DNA of 8,723 nt from Dehalococcoidia bacterium (GTDB lineage Bacteria; Chloroflexota; Dehalococcoidia; UBA2979). This document shows positions 1 through 5,605 of this stretch, piece after piece (position 1 is the stretch's first letter; each line of letters opens with the position of its first letter). The notes below the pieces were generated by a model, which saw only the letters and a list, made by a program, of their open reading frames with translations, made no database searches and was not told the DNA's origin. Both the position numbers and the translations under genes were made by a program. The stretch covers positions 1 through 8,723 of the forward strand of contig JASLOV010000299.1 of the NCBI GenBank assembly GCA_030745285.1, in the 5' to 3' direction.

Positions 1-52
1 CGGCGTCCGTCCGTGGGCCGTCCACACAGCCCGGCTCGTACTCGATCTGGTA

Positions 53-1129
53 CTAGCCAAGATCCGCCCAGCGCGACGCGAGCTTCGCCGCCACCCCGGG
101 CATAGCCGGGGACTCCGCCTCGTCGAGCGGCAGCCGGTGCGGCTCGAACGGGCCGTGCTTGCGCAGGTAGTCCGCAACCTGGTTGGCCTCGGACCGCGCG
201 TTGTCGAACGAGGAGTCATCGAACATGTCGCGCGGCCCGACGAGCTTGCCCTCGGCAAGCTGGAAGCCCAGCGCCACCACCCGCGGCGGGCCGCTGAAGC
301 GGCTCGGCTGCGCCTGATCAAGGGCGACGGGCATCAGCGGGCCGTAGTGGGAGCCGCGCATCGCGCCCTCGACGGTCCACGCCGTCGCGAACGGCTCCAG
401 CACCTCGCCCACCACGGGGAAGTCGCCCTGGCAGCGCACGATCGCCGCGGGGTCATCGTTACCGGCGTGACGCCCGGCGATCAGCGAGATCTTGTCCGTC
501 GACGAGGCGGCCACGACCTCGCCGTTGCGGGTGACGACGCGCTTCACCGCGTAGCGCGACGGCGAGCCGATGAACGACAGCAGGTCGTAACTCTCCGCGG
601 GCGTGGCCAGCATGATCTTCTTGCTCGCCCTGACGTCATGCACCTCGAACGAAAAGCCGTCGTGCATCGGCTCCGCGATCACGAGGCCGGCGGTGTTGAA
701 GGGGTCGGCGAACATCTTATAGAGCGGCAGGTTGAAGACCCCGGCCGCAGTGCCACCGGCCATGAAGACGACCACCGGCTCCGATGGCCGCTCCTCCAGG
801 CCCAGCTCAACCGAACCCGGCCCCGCGCCCTGGACGTTGCCGGGGAATGCGTCCACCAGCAGGTCCTGGCCCGCGCCGTACAGGTGCAGCCGCTTCGCGA
901 CGTCCGTGCCCACGACGAACGTCTCCCAGGCCAGCCGGTGTACCGCCTCGTCGTCCTCGCCGCGGTCGTGCGACATGATCAGGAAGAGGTCGTCCCCGCA
1001 GTGCGAGGCGTGCCCGTCGATCAGCAGCCCGGACTGCACCGCCCGCGCCAGCGCCTCGCGGCCGGCATCGAGCACGTCCGGATGCATGGCGGAATGGCCG
1101 ACGAGACCGCCAACATCTGCTTTGATCAC
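53..1129 (-). CDS. fbp: Fructose-1,6-bisphosphate aldolase/phosphatase (type V FBPase) homolog with altered active site
   Basis: The 358-residue protein aligns from end to end with my memory of the archaeal-type bifunctional FBP aldolase/phosphatase, a cytosolic gluconeogenic enzyme that condenses triose phosphates to FBP and then removes the C1 phosphate. Conserved blocks are IKADVGG..GH (2-12), HCGDD (43-47), YGAGQDLL (84-91), NLPLYKMFADPFNT (133-146), MRGSHYGPLMP (257-267) and HGPFEPHRL (325-333). Metal ligands D5, H12, D46, D47, Q88, D225 and D226 are kept. The family Asp-Lys after FMA is Gly125-Gly126, the Schiff-base Lys before DD is Asn224, and the catalytic Tyr three residues earlier is His221. 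A conserved C-terminal Tyr also appears to be Ser340. Aldolase activity is therefore unlikely. The start is uncertain: GTG at 1127-1129 has no Shine-Dalgarno and cuts into the conserved TLSVIKAD strand. The open frame continues upstream, and the best ribosome-binding site precedes an in-frame ACG at 1160-1162 (369 aa). The family assignment is firm; the activity is not. Confidence 0.9.
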   Translation of the reverse strand: MIKADVGGLVGHSAMHPDVLDAGREALARAVQSGLLIDGHASHCGDDLFLIMSHDRGEDDEAVHRLAWETFVVGTDVAKRLHLYGAGQDLLVDAFPGNVQGAGPGSVELGLEERPSEPVVVFMAGGTAAGVFNLPLYKMFADPFNTAGLVIAEPMHDGFSFEVHDVRASKKIMLATPAESYDLLSFIGSPSRYAVKRVVTRNGEVVAASSTDKISLIAGRHAGNDDPAAIVRCQGDFPVVGEVLEPFATAWTVEGAMRGSHYGPLMPVALDQAQPSRFSGPPRVVALGFQLAEGKLVGPRDMFDDSSFDNARSEANQVADYLRKHGPFEPHRLPLDEAESPAMPGVAAKLASRWADLG

Positions 1130-1159
1130 ACTCAGTGTCTGGGCCGCTTCGGTCTGGGG

Positions 1160-1173
1160 CGTCTTGTGCCTCC
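1160..1173 (-). promoter_or_regulatory. Strong ribosome-binding site facing an ACG codon, upstream of the FBP aldolase/phosphatase homolog
   Basis: On the minus strand GGAGG occupies 1173-1169, and six bases later lies ACG at 1162-1160, in frame with the downstream gene. Starting there adds 11 residues (TPQTEAAQTLS) and restores the family's usual TLSVIKAD N-terminal strand. No ATG, GTG or TTG occurs in this frame between the stop at 1304-1306 and the GTG at 1129. Either ACG, or less likely CTG at 1133-1135, initiates, or an ancestral ATG has been lost. Confidence 0.45.
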
Positions 1174-1188
1174 GGCTCTCCGCAGCCG

Positions 1189-1248
1189 CTCGACGGCGTC
1201 GCAGTCGAGGGCGCCCGCTCGATGTCCGTACCGTCAGCTCAGCGGGCG
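1189..1248 (-). promoter_or_regulatory. Structured 5' leader with two stem-loops
   Basis: Two perfect inverted repeats lie between the predicted promoter and the FBP aldolase/phosphatase homolog. CGCCCGCT (1212-1219) pairs with AGCGGGCG (1241-1248): an 8-bp stem with a 21-base loop that begins about where transcription should start. CTCGAC (1189-1194) pairs with GTCGAG (1204-1209): 6 bp with a 9-base loop. Neither is followed by a T run, so they look like leader structure rather than terminators. No known riboswitch is recognised. Confidence 0.4.
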
Positions 1249-1254
1249 GAGCAA

Positions 1255-1284
1255 ATCGTAGCGACGGGCCGTGAGGGCGGTCAA
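1255..1284 (-). promoter_or_regulatory. Sigma-70-type promoter for the FBP aldolase/phosphatase homolog
   Basis: Read on the minus strand, TTGACC (1284-1279) is separated by 18 bases from TACGAT (1260-1255), a good -35/-10 pair in very GC-rich DNA. Transcription would start near 1248, giving a leader of about 120 bases to the GTG or about 86 bases to the ACG. It lies in the gap after the DUF1122-like gene, so the two minus-strand genes are probably transcribed separately. Confidence 0.55.
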
Positions 1285-1355
1285 TCTCCAGCGCGAGGGA
1301 GAGTCAGCGCCGGGCAGAGAGGCCCGCCGCACCGTCGATGCGCGACCACTGCGGG

Positions 1356-2072
1356 CTACTTGAGCAGGCGCAGCGGCTCTTCCAGTTCCTCGACCGCCTG
1401 CTCCGCCAGCGCGCGTGTGCGCGCCTGCAGGTCCCAGTCGAGGTGCGCGGAATGGTCGAGGAAGGCGCGCATGGCCTCGAGCGTCTCCTCGTTACGCTGG
1501 CGCTGGTGATCCGGGTCCACGGCGCGGAACCCTTGCAGCTTACGCGGCCCCTCGCGGCCGCCCTCGGCGATGTACCAGTCGCGGAAGGCGACGCCGCAGC
1601 CGGCGGCGGCCAGCGTCGCCCCCACCGGCGTCGCACGCGGCGGCACGCCGGCGGCGAGGGCGCGCGCCGTCAGGCGACGGGCCTCGGAGTCGTACTCCAC
1701 CATCAGGTGGCCGCCATCGGGCACGAGCTCCGCCAGCCGGGAGAAGACCAGCCGTTCGACGCCCTCGGGGATGGTCACGCCGCTTTCGCCGCCGAACGTC
1801 AGGTGGTCGCGGTACTCGATCACCTCGACCCAGTTGTGGCCGGGGTACGGGCCGGAGTTGACTAGGCCGAGGATCAGCGGCTCCCGGGGACGCCCCAGTT
1901 CGCTGCTCTCCAGGTACAGCCGGAAGTAGCGTGCGCCGACGGCGTTGGAGGGCCCGAGCCAGGCCTCGAGCGTGACGTCTTCGCCCACCGAGGTCCCGTC
2001 CCAGCGCGCGATCGGGTGCAGCGCGGGGTCATCGGCGCGCTGCCAGCGCGGGTCCGTGTCGCTGTCGGTCAT
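1356..2072 (-). CDS. DUF1122-like protein of unknown function
   Basis: A 238-residue soluble protein with no signal peptide or membrane segment. I tentatively recognise DUF1122, an uncharacterised family found in archaea and some bacteria; the assignment is from memory. Notable stretches are a glycine turn followed by a hydrophobic strand ending in acidic residues, GGHLMVEYDS (120-129), and a likely family signature FRDWYIAEGGREGPRKLQG (163-181), rich in charged and aromatic residues. The C-terminus (about 186-237) is strongly helical and charged, possibly coiled-coil. The GG-strand-acidic arrangement recalls the beta strand of nucleotide or SAM-binding folds, but no complete methyltransferase motif set is visible. 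The ATG has no Shine-Dalgarno; TAGCGT lies eight bases upstream, suggesting a leaderless mRNA. It precedes the FBP aldolase/phosphatase homolog on the same strand by 226 bases with a promoter between, so a functional link is not implied. Confidence 0.8.
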   Translation of the reverse strand: MTDSDTDPRWQRADDPALHPIARWDGTSVGEDVTLEAWLGPSNAVGARYFRLYLESSELGRPREPLILGLVNSGPYPGHNWVEVIEYRDHLTFGGESGVTIPEGVERLVFSRLAELVPDGGHLMVEYDSEARRLTARALAAGVPPRATPVGATLAAAGCGVAFRDWYIAEGGREGPRKLQGFRAVDPDHQRQRNEETLEAMRAFLDHSAHLDWDLQARTRALAEQAVEELEEPLRLLK

Positions 2073-2080
2073 GGCGAGAG

Positions 2081-2086
2081 ACGCTA
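2081..2086 (-). promoter_or_regulatory. Possible -10 box for a leaderless transcript of the DUF1122-like gene
   Basis: TAGCGT on the minus strand ends eight bases before the ATG at 2072. No GGAG-like Shine-Dalgarno is present. No convincing -35 is visible 16-18 bases upstream, so confidence is low. Confidence 0.3.
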
Positions 2087-2151
2087 TCAGGTCGCGCGCA
2101 GCGGCACACCCGCCCGGTACAGCAGCAGTTCGGGCGCCGACAACGCGGTCA

Positions 2152-2230
2152 CCCTTCGACAGCTCAGGGGGAGCGGAGGGGAGCCGGGCCCGAGTCTTCC
2201 AGCCCGCTCATGCTGAGCCCGTCGAAGCAC
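2152..2230. repeat. Imperfect palindromic dispersed-type repeat (REP/MITE-like)
   Basis: The left arm at 2152-2176 (CCCTTCGACAGCTCAGGGGG, then AGCGG) mirrors the right arm at 2204-2230 (CCGCTCATGCTGAGCCCGTC, then GAAGCAC). Three matched blocks pair: CCGCTC with GAGCGG, CTGAGC with GCTCAG, and GTCGAAG with CTTCGAC. They are broken by a 3-base internal mismatch and a 1-base indel, around a loop of about 27 bases. I recognise the TTCGACAAGCTCAGG / CTGAGCTTGTCGAA type, a palindromic repeat common between genes in many bacterial genomes. It lies between the divergent DUF1122-like and folC genes. Only one copy is in this window. Confidence 0.65.
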
Positions 2231-2281
2231 GACCACCTCCCACGGGCGGCAAGCCCGGGAAGCGTCTTGTGCGACTGCCGC

Positions 2282-2287
2282 TACACT
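2282..2287 (+). promoter_or_regulatory. Possible -10 box for a leaderless folC transcript
   Basis: TACACT ends six bases before the GTG chosen as the folC start. No Shine-Dalgarno lies upstream of that GTG, and no clear -35 is seen at the right spacing. The placement matches leaderless architecture, but support is limited. Confidence 0.3.
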
Positions 2288-2293
2288 CAGGCC

Positions 2294-3658
2294 GTGACCT
2301 CAGACGCCGACCTCCGGGCCTACGTCGACGCCGTCCGCCGCCTGCTCGACCACGGCGGGTACGAGCGCACGGGCAACGCCGCCGACGCGAAGAAGTGGGA
2401 CATCGACCACATCGTCCGGTTCCTGGAGGCAGAGGGCCTCGAGGGGCGAGGGCGGCCCGACCGGCGGCACACCGTCCACGTCGCCGGATCGAAGGGCAAG
2501 GGCTCCACGGCCACCATGGTCGACGCCATCCTGCGGTCGGCGGGCGCGCACACGCTGCTGGAGACCTCGCCGGACCTGCACCAGGCGCGCGAGCGCATCG
2601 CCATCGACGGCGAGGCGCTCGACCACGCGCAATTCGCGGCGGTGGCCGGCCGCCTGCTGGGCGACGAGGCGAGTGCCGGCTGGTCGTACTTCGAGCTGCT
2701 GACGGTGATGGGCTGGCTCGCCGCCGCGGAGGCCGGCTGCGACTGGCAGGTGCTGGAGTGCGGCCTGGGGGGACGGCTCGACACCACCAACGCCGTCGCG
2801 GAGAAGGCCGTCGCGGTCGTCACCCCGATCGACCTGGAGCACACCGCCATCCTCGGCGAGACGGTGGCGGCGGTCGCCGCCGAGAAGGCCGCCATCATCA
2901 CGGCCGGATGCCAGGCGGTCGTCTCGCCGATGCGGGCCTCAGCGCTCGACGTCATGCGTGCCCGCGCCGAGGAGGTGGGGGCGCCACTGCACGTGGTGGA
3001 GGAGCAGTGCGCGATGCGGGTCGCCGGGCAGAGTCTGGAGGGGCAGCGCCTCGACCTCAAGACGCCGCTGCGCGGGTATCGCGGCCTGCAGCTCCCGCTG
3101 GCCGGGCCTCACCAGGCGCAGAATGCCGCCACCGCCGTGCTGGCCGCGGAGCTGGCGTGGGCAAGCACGGGCGAGGAGCTGCCTGAGGCCGCCGTCAAAC
3201 AGGGCCTGGCCGGCGTGCGCTGCCCCGGGCGCTTCGAAGTGCTGAAGCGTAGCTCGCTGGTGGTGATCGACGCGATGCACACACCGCTCAGCGCGAGGCG
3301 GTTCCGCCAGACCGTCGCGGCGCTGCCGCTGCCACCGCAGCGTGTCTACGTCGTCGGCCTGCTCGGTGGCAAGGAGACGCAGGGCATCGCCGATACGCTG
3401 GTGGAGCCGGGCGAGACCGTGGTCGTCGCCCCGCCGGCATCCCGGCGCGCGGCGGACCCGGCCGAGGTGGCCGCCGCCTTCACGGCCGCGGGGGCATCGG
3501 TGCAGACCGCGCCCGGCATTGCCGACGCGCTGGAAGTAGCATCCGCCATCGCGGGCGACCGTGGGGCCGTCTTCGCCGTCGGCGGGATCGTCACCGCCGC
3601 GGAGGCCCGCGAGGAGCTGCTGACGGTCACGGGGGACCGGGCGTTCGGGCTGCGCTAG
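2294..3658 (+). CDS. folC: Bifunctional dihydrofolate synthase / folylpolyglutamate synthase
   Basis: A 454-residue cytosolic Mur-ligase-family enzyme that adds glutamate to dihydropteroate and extends folate with further glutamates, using ATP. Seen in order: the ATP-binding loop AGSKGKGST (64-72); TSPDLHQARERI (91-102), matching the family TSPHL..ERI segment; LECGLGGRLDTTN (154-166), a family hallmark; PIDLEHTAILGET (178-190); AAEKAAII (195-202); AGPHQAQNAATA (270-281); and PGRFEVL (311-317). The usual DGAHNP motif reads DAMHTP (326-331), keeping Asp and His but not Gly or Asn. GTG at 2294 was chosen because the FolC homology (RAYVDAVRRLLDH) begins about seven residues after it; the open frame runs back to an ATG at 2210, but that part crosses the palindromic repeat and shows no homology. 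It stands next to fabF but has a 92-base gap to it. Confidence 0.92.
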   Translation: MTSDADLRAYVDAVRRLLDHGGYERTGNAADAKKWDIDHIVRFLEAEGLEGRGRPDRRHTVHVAGSKGKGSTATMVDAILRSAGAHTLLETSPDLHQARERIAIDGEALDHAQFAAVAGRLLGDEASAGWSYFELLTVMGWLAAAEAGCDWQVLECGLGGRLDTTNAVAEKAVAVVTPIDLEHTAILGETVAAVAAEKAAIITAGCQAVVSPMRASALDVMRARAEEVGAPLHVVEEQCAMRVAGQSLEGQRLDLKTPLRGYRGLQLPLAGPHQAQNAATAVLAAELAWASTGEELPEAAVKQGLAGVRCPGRFEVLKRSSLVVIDAMHTPLSARRFRQTVAALPLPPQRVYVVGLLGGKETQGIADTLVEPGETVVVAPPASRRAADPAEVAAAFTAAGASVQTAPGIADALEVASAIAGDRGAVFAVGGIVTAAEAREELLTVTGDRAFGLR

Positions 3659-3685
3659 TGCGATAAACTCGCCGGGCTGGCGGCT

Positions 3686-3721
3686 TCCGGGGCAGGCGCT
3701 GACAGAAGCGAAGACCCCGGA
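3686..3721 (+). promoter_or_regulatory. Nested stem-loop in the folC-fabF gap
   Basis: TCCGGGG (3686-3692) pairs with CCCCGGA (3715-3721), a 7-bp stem. Inside it CGCT (3697-3700) pairs with AGCG (3707-3710). No T run follows, so it does not look like a folC terminator. A weak -10-like TAAACT lies at 3664-3669; if used, this structure would sit in the fabF leader, about 30 bases before the start codon. Confidence 0.3.
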
Positions 3722-3750
3722 CGGCCCGAGCGCAGGCGAGTGGAGCGACC

Positions 3751-5031
3751 ATGAGCGACGGCACGGACGCAGCGGGGCGCCGGCGCGTCGTGATCACCGG
3801 CAGCGGCGTCGTCTCCCCGCTCGGCAACAGCCCTGAGACGATGTGGGAGGCGGCGATCGCCGCGCGTTCCGGCACCGGCCGGCTCTCGTTGATCGACGAA
3901 ATCGACGGCGCGGAGGCCTACCCCTGCAAGGTCTCGGGCGAGGTGCGGGACTTCGACCCGACCAACTACCTGGACCGCAAGGACGCCCGGCGCATGGCGC
4001 GCTTCTCGCAGTTCGCGGTCGCCACCTCGAAGCAGGCGGTCGAGGCGGCGGGGCTGGACCTCGCGCAAGAGAACGTCGAACGCGTCGGCACCGTCTTCGG
4101 CAACGGCGGCGGCGGCCTGCCTAACACCGACCAGGCGATGCGCACGCTGCTGAAGCGTGGCGGCATGCGCGTGGACCCGCTCTACATCGCGAAGATGCTG
4201 CCGAACATGGGTGCCGGCAACATCACCATCCAGCTTGGCCTGCTGGGCTACACCAACACCGTCACCACGGCCTGCGCGGCCGGCACCCAGGCCGTCGGCG
4301 ACGCCGCCGAGGTGATCCGCCGCGGAGCGGCCGACGTGATGCTGGCCGGCGGCTGCGAGGCCGGCATCAGCGAGCTCGGACTGGCCTCCTTCGCCTCGAT
4401 GCGCGCCCTCGCCACCGCCCACAACGAGACCCCGGAGGTGTCGTCCCGCCCCTTCGACCGCGACCGCAGCGGCCTGGTCCCGGCGGAGGGCGGCGCGATG
4501 CTGGTGCTGGAAGGGCTCGACCACGCGCTCGCCCGCGGCGCCACGCCGCTGGCGGAGATCACCGGCTATGGCGTCAGCGCCGACGCTTCATTCCTGGTCG
4601 CTCCGCCGGAGGACGGCAACGGCGGCGCTCGCGCGATGAAGGCGGCGCTGGCCGACGCGGGCATCCCGCCGGAGGCGGTCGACTGCGTCTCCGCCCACGC
4701 CACCGCCACTCAGGCCGGCGACATTGCCGAGACACGCGCGCTGCGCACCGTCTTCGGGGAGCACGCCTACCGCATGCCGGTGACGGCAATGAAGTCCCAG
4801 ACCGGTCACCTGCTCGGCGGCTCCGGCGGGCTCGAACTGGTGGCCGCGGTGCGTATGATCGGCAGCAGCACGGTGCCGCCGACCATCAACCTCGATCACC
4901 CGGACCCGGAGTGCGACCTCGACTACGTGCCGCACGAGGCGCGCGAGGTCGAGGTCAACCTGCTGATGAAGAACTCGTTCGGCTTTGGCGGCCAGAACGC
5001 AGTGCTGATTCTCAGCCGCTACGACGGCTGA
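3751..5031 (+). CDS. fabF: Beta-ketoacyl-ACP synthase II (KAS II type)
   Basis: A 426-residue thiolase-fold condensing enzyme that elongates fatty acids by decarboxylative Claisen condensation of malonyl-ACP with acyl-ACP. Visible features: VVITGSGVVSPLGN (13-26) at the N-terminus; the nucleophile Cys175 in TACAAGTQ; His316 in SAHATATQAGD; Lys348 and His353 in KSQTGHLLGGSGG; and the C-terminal NSFGFGGQNA (408-417). The Cys-His-His triad is intact and the length is normal (about 410-425). The first histidine motif reads HATATQ where most FabF proteins have HGTSTP, a subtype difference near the active site. ATG at 3751 has GGAG five bases upstream, a clear ribosome-binding site. No acpP, fabD or fabG is in the window, so this may be one of several KAS paralogs. 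The neighbour downstream is convergent, and no T-tailed terminator is evident in the 106-base gap. Confidence 0.93.
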   Translation: MSDGTDAAGRRRVVITGSGVVSPLGNSPETMWEAAIAARSGTGRLSLIDEIDGAEAYPCKVSGEVRDFDPTNYLDRKDARRMARFSQFAVATSKQAVEAAGLDLAQENVERVGTVFGNGGGGLPNTDQAMRTLLKRGGMRVDPLYIAKMLPNMGAGNITIQLGLLGYTNTVTTACAAGTQAVGDAAEVIRRGAADVMLAGGCEAGISELGLASFASMRALATAHNETPEVSSRPFDRDRSGLVPAEGGAMLVLEGLDHALARGATPLAEITGYGVSADASFLVAPPEDGNGGARAMKAALADAGIPPEAVDCVSAHATATQAGDIAETRALRTVFGEHAYRMPVTAMKSQTGHLLGGSGGLELVAAVRMIGSSTVPPTINLDHPDPECDLDYVPHEAREVEVNLLMKNSFGFGGQNAVLILSRYDG

Positions 5032-5137
5032 CGCGGCGACGCCGGGGTCAGGCACTACGCGGCCGAAGCCGTCGCGCCCCGAACGGGCGGGCGATGCCGG
5101 ACTCCCGGGCCGCAGCCGCGACCGAGTGGCTGCGCCG

Positions 5138-5398
5138 CTAGGCGGCGTCGCTCTCGGAGATGCCGACACCGGCCGGCAACATACCAGCGAGCATCAGTTC
5201 GAGTGCCATCGTGTGCGCACAGGTGGCGTTATGGTCGAAGAAGTCGCACGAACAGCGCCACGCGGCGCCGTCCAGGGTCACGCGGTGCGAGTCGTTCTCA
5301 CCGCTGACCGTGAGTGCCAGCGAATCGATATGGAAGCGGTCACGTTGCTCCGCATAGCGATGCGCCTTCTCGACTTTGCCAATCATCCCTGAGTGCAT
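5138..5398 (-). CDS. Small SWIM-type zinc-finger protein
   Basis: An 86-residue soluble protein. Its core is C49-S-C51-x8-C60-A-H62, the CxCx(n)CxH zinc-binding pattern of SWIM domains, preceded by a beta-rich stretch (about 24-48, including LALTVSG and HRVTLDGAAWRC) and followed by the helix TMALELMLAGM. SWIM domains mediate DNA or protein binding and are usually found within larger helicase or transposase proteins; here the domain stands nearly alone, so it may be an adaptor or regulator. The start at ATG 5398 was chosen because GGGAGGT lies just upstream (GGAGG ends four bases before the ATG). A GTG at 5455 would add 19 non-conserved residues that overlap a hairpin. The gene has its own promoter about 130 bases upstream and an apparent leader ORF with an attenuator-like hairpin. 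It is convergent with fabF. Confidence 0.75.
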   Translation of the reverse strand: MHSGMIGKVEKAHRYAEQRDRFHIDSLALTVSGENDSHRVTLDGAAWRCSCDFFDHNATCAHTMALELMLAGMLPAGVGISESDAA

Positions 5399-5459
5399 TC
5401 GACCTCCCGTGGCCTGCGGGGAGAGCAGGGCCGCCGGAGCGATTGGTCCGGGCACAAAG

Positions 5460-5481
5460 ACGCCGCAGTCTACCGCGGCGT
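5460..5481 (-). terminator. GC-rich hairpin with short U-rich tail; candidate attenuator before the SWIM gene
   Basis: On the minus strand ACGCCGC (5481-5475) pairs with GCGGCGT (5466-5460) around the 8-base loop GGTAGACT, followed by CTTTGTG. The stem is seven perfect pairs, six of them G-C. The U-rich tail is short, so termination may be partial. It lies between the promoter at 5533-5561 and the SWIM start at 5398, and its loop contains the stop codon of a 13-codon open frame. It could instead simply terminate read-through from thpR. Confidence 0.45.
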
Positions 5482-5511
5482 TTCAGTGCTGCTCCGGCGC
5501 GAAGTGTCCAT
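5470..5511 (-). CDS. Possible 13-residue leader peptide upstream of the SWIM gene
   Basis: The frame reads MDTSRRSSTETPR then TAG. ATG at 5511 is preceded by AGAAGGAG (5526-5519) with a 7-base spacer, the best ribosome-binding site in the window. The promoter at 5533-5561 would start transcription at about 5526. The stop codon (5472-5470) lies in the loop of the following GC-rich hairpin, so a ribosome reaching it would open the hairpin. Adjacent Arg codons CGC CGG and paired Ser codons AGC AGC could act as sensors, but this is speculation. A chance frame cannot be excluded without conservation data. Confidence 0.4.
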   Translation of the reverse strand: MDTSRRSSTETPR

Positions 5512-5532
5512 GGGCGGACTCCTTCTGAGGGG

Positions 5533-5561
5533 AGCCTAGTGCGGCCGTACTCGCCCGTCAA
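5533..5561 (-). promoter_or_regulatory. Sigma-70-type promoter for the SWIM gene
   Basis: On the minus strand TTGACG (5561-5556) is separated by exactly 17 bases from TAGGCT (5538-5533). The predicted start near 5526 falls at the Shine-Dalgarno of the 13-codon frame. The promoter lies downstream of the thpR stop, so the SWIM gene need not depend on the thpR operon. Confidence 0.55.
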
Positions 5562-5605
5562 CGGCACGTTCGTAATGGTCAACCCGCAGACAGATCGGCC
5601 TTCGC

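Noticed and set aside
1..52. Possible end of another gene or a terminator downstream of the FBP aldolase/phosphatase homolog
   Set aside because: Only 52 bases are present; no hairpin with a T run or recognisable coding end could be supported.
137..1261. Long plus-strand open frame opposite the FBP aldolase/phosphatase homolog
   Set aside because: Its translation is Arg/His/Ala-rich with no recognisable family, while the opposite strand encodes a clear conserved enzyme; it is a by-product of high GC.
2210..2293. Upstream ATG extending folC by 28 residues
   Set aside because: This segment begins inside the palindromic repeat, has no FolC homology and no ribosome-binding site; GTG at 2294 fits the family N-terminus.
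1945..3186. Long plus-strand open frame of about 413 codons across the DUF1122-folC junction
   Set aside because: Its translation is low-complexity Arg/Gly/Pro and overlaps folC in another frame and the palindromic repeat; no homology is seen.
3655..4524. Minus-strand open frame of about 289 codons opposite fabF
   Set aside because: fabF on the plus strand has all catalytic motifs and a good ribosome-binding site; the antisense translation shows no family features.
5032..5137. Terminator between the convergent fabF and SWIM genes
   Set aside because: Short stems can be drawn (for example CGCCC at 5075-5079 with GGGCG at 5085-5089), but no T run follows on either strand, so no terminator is called.
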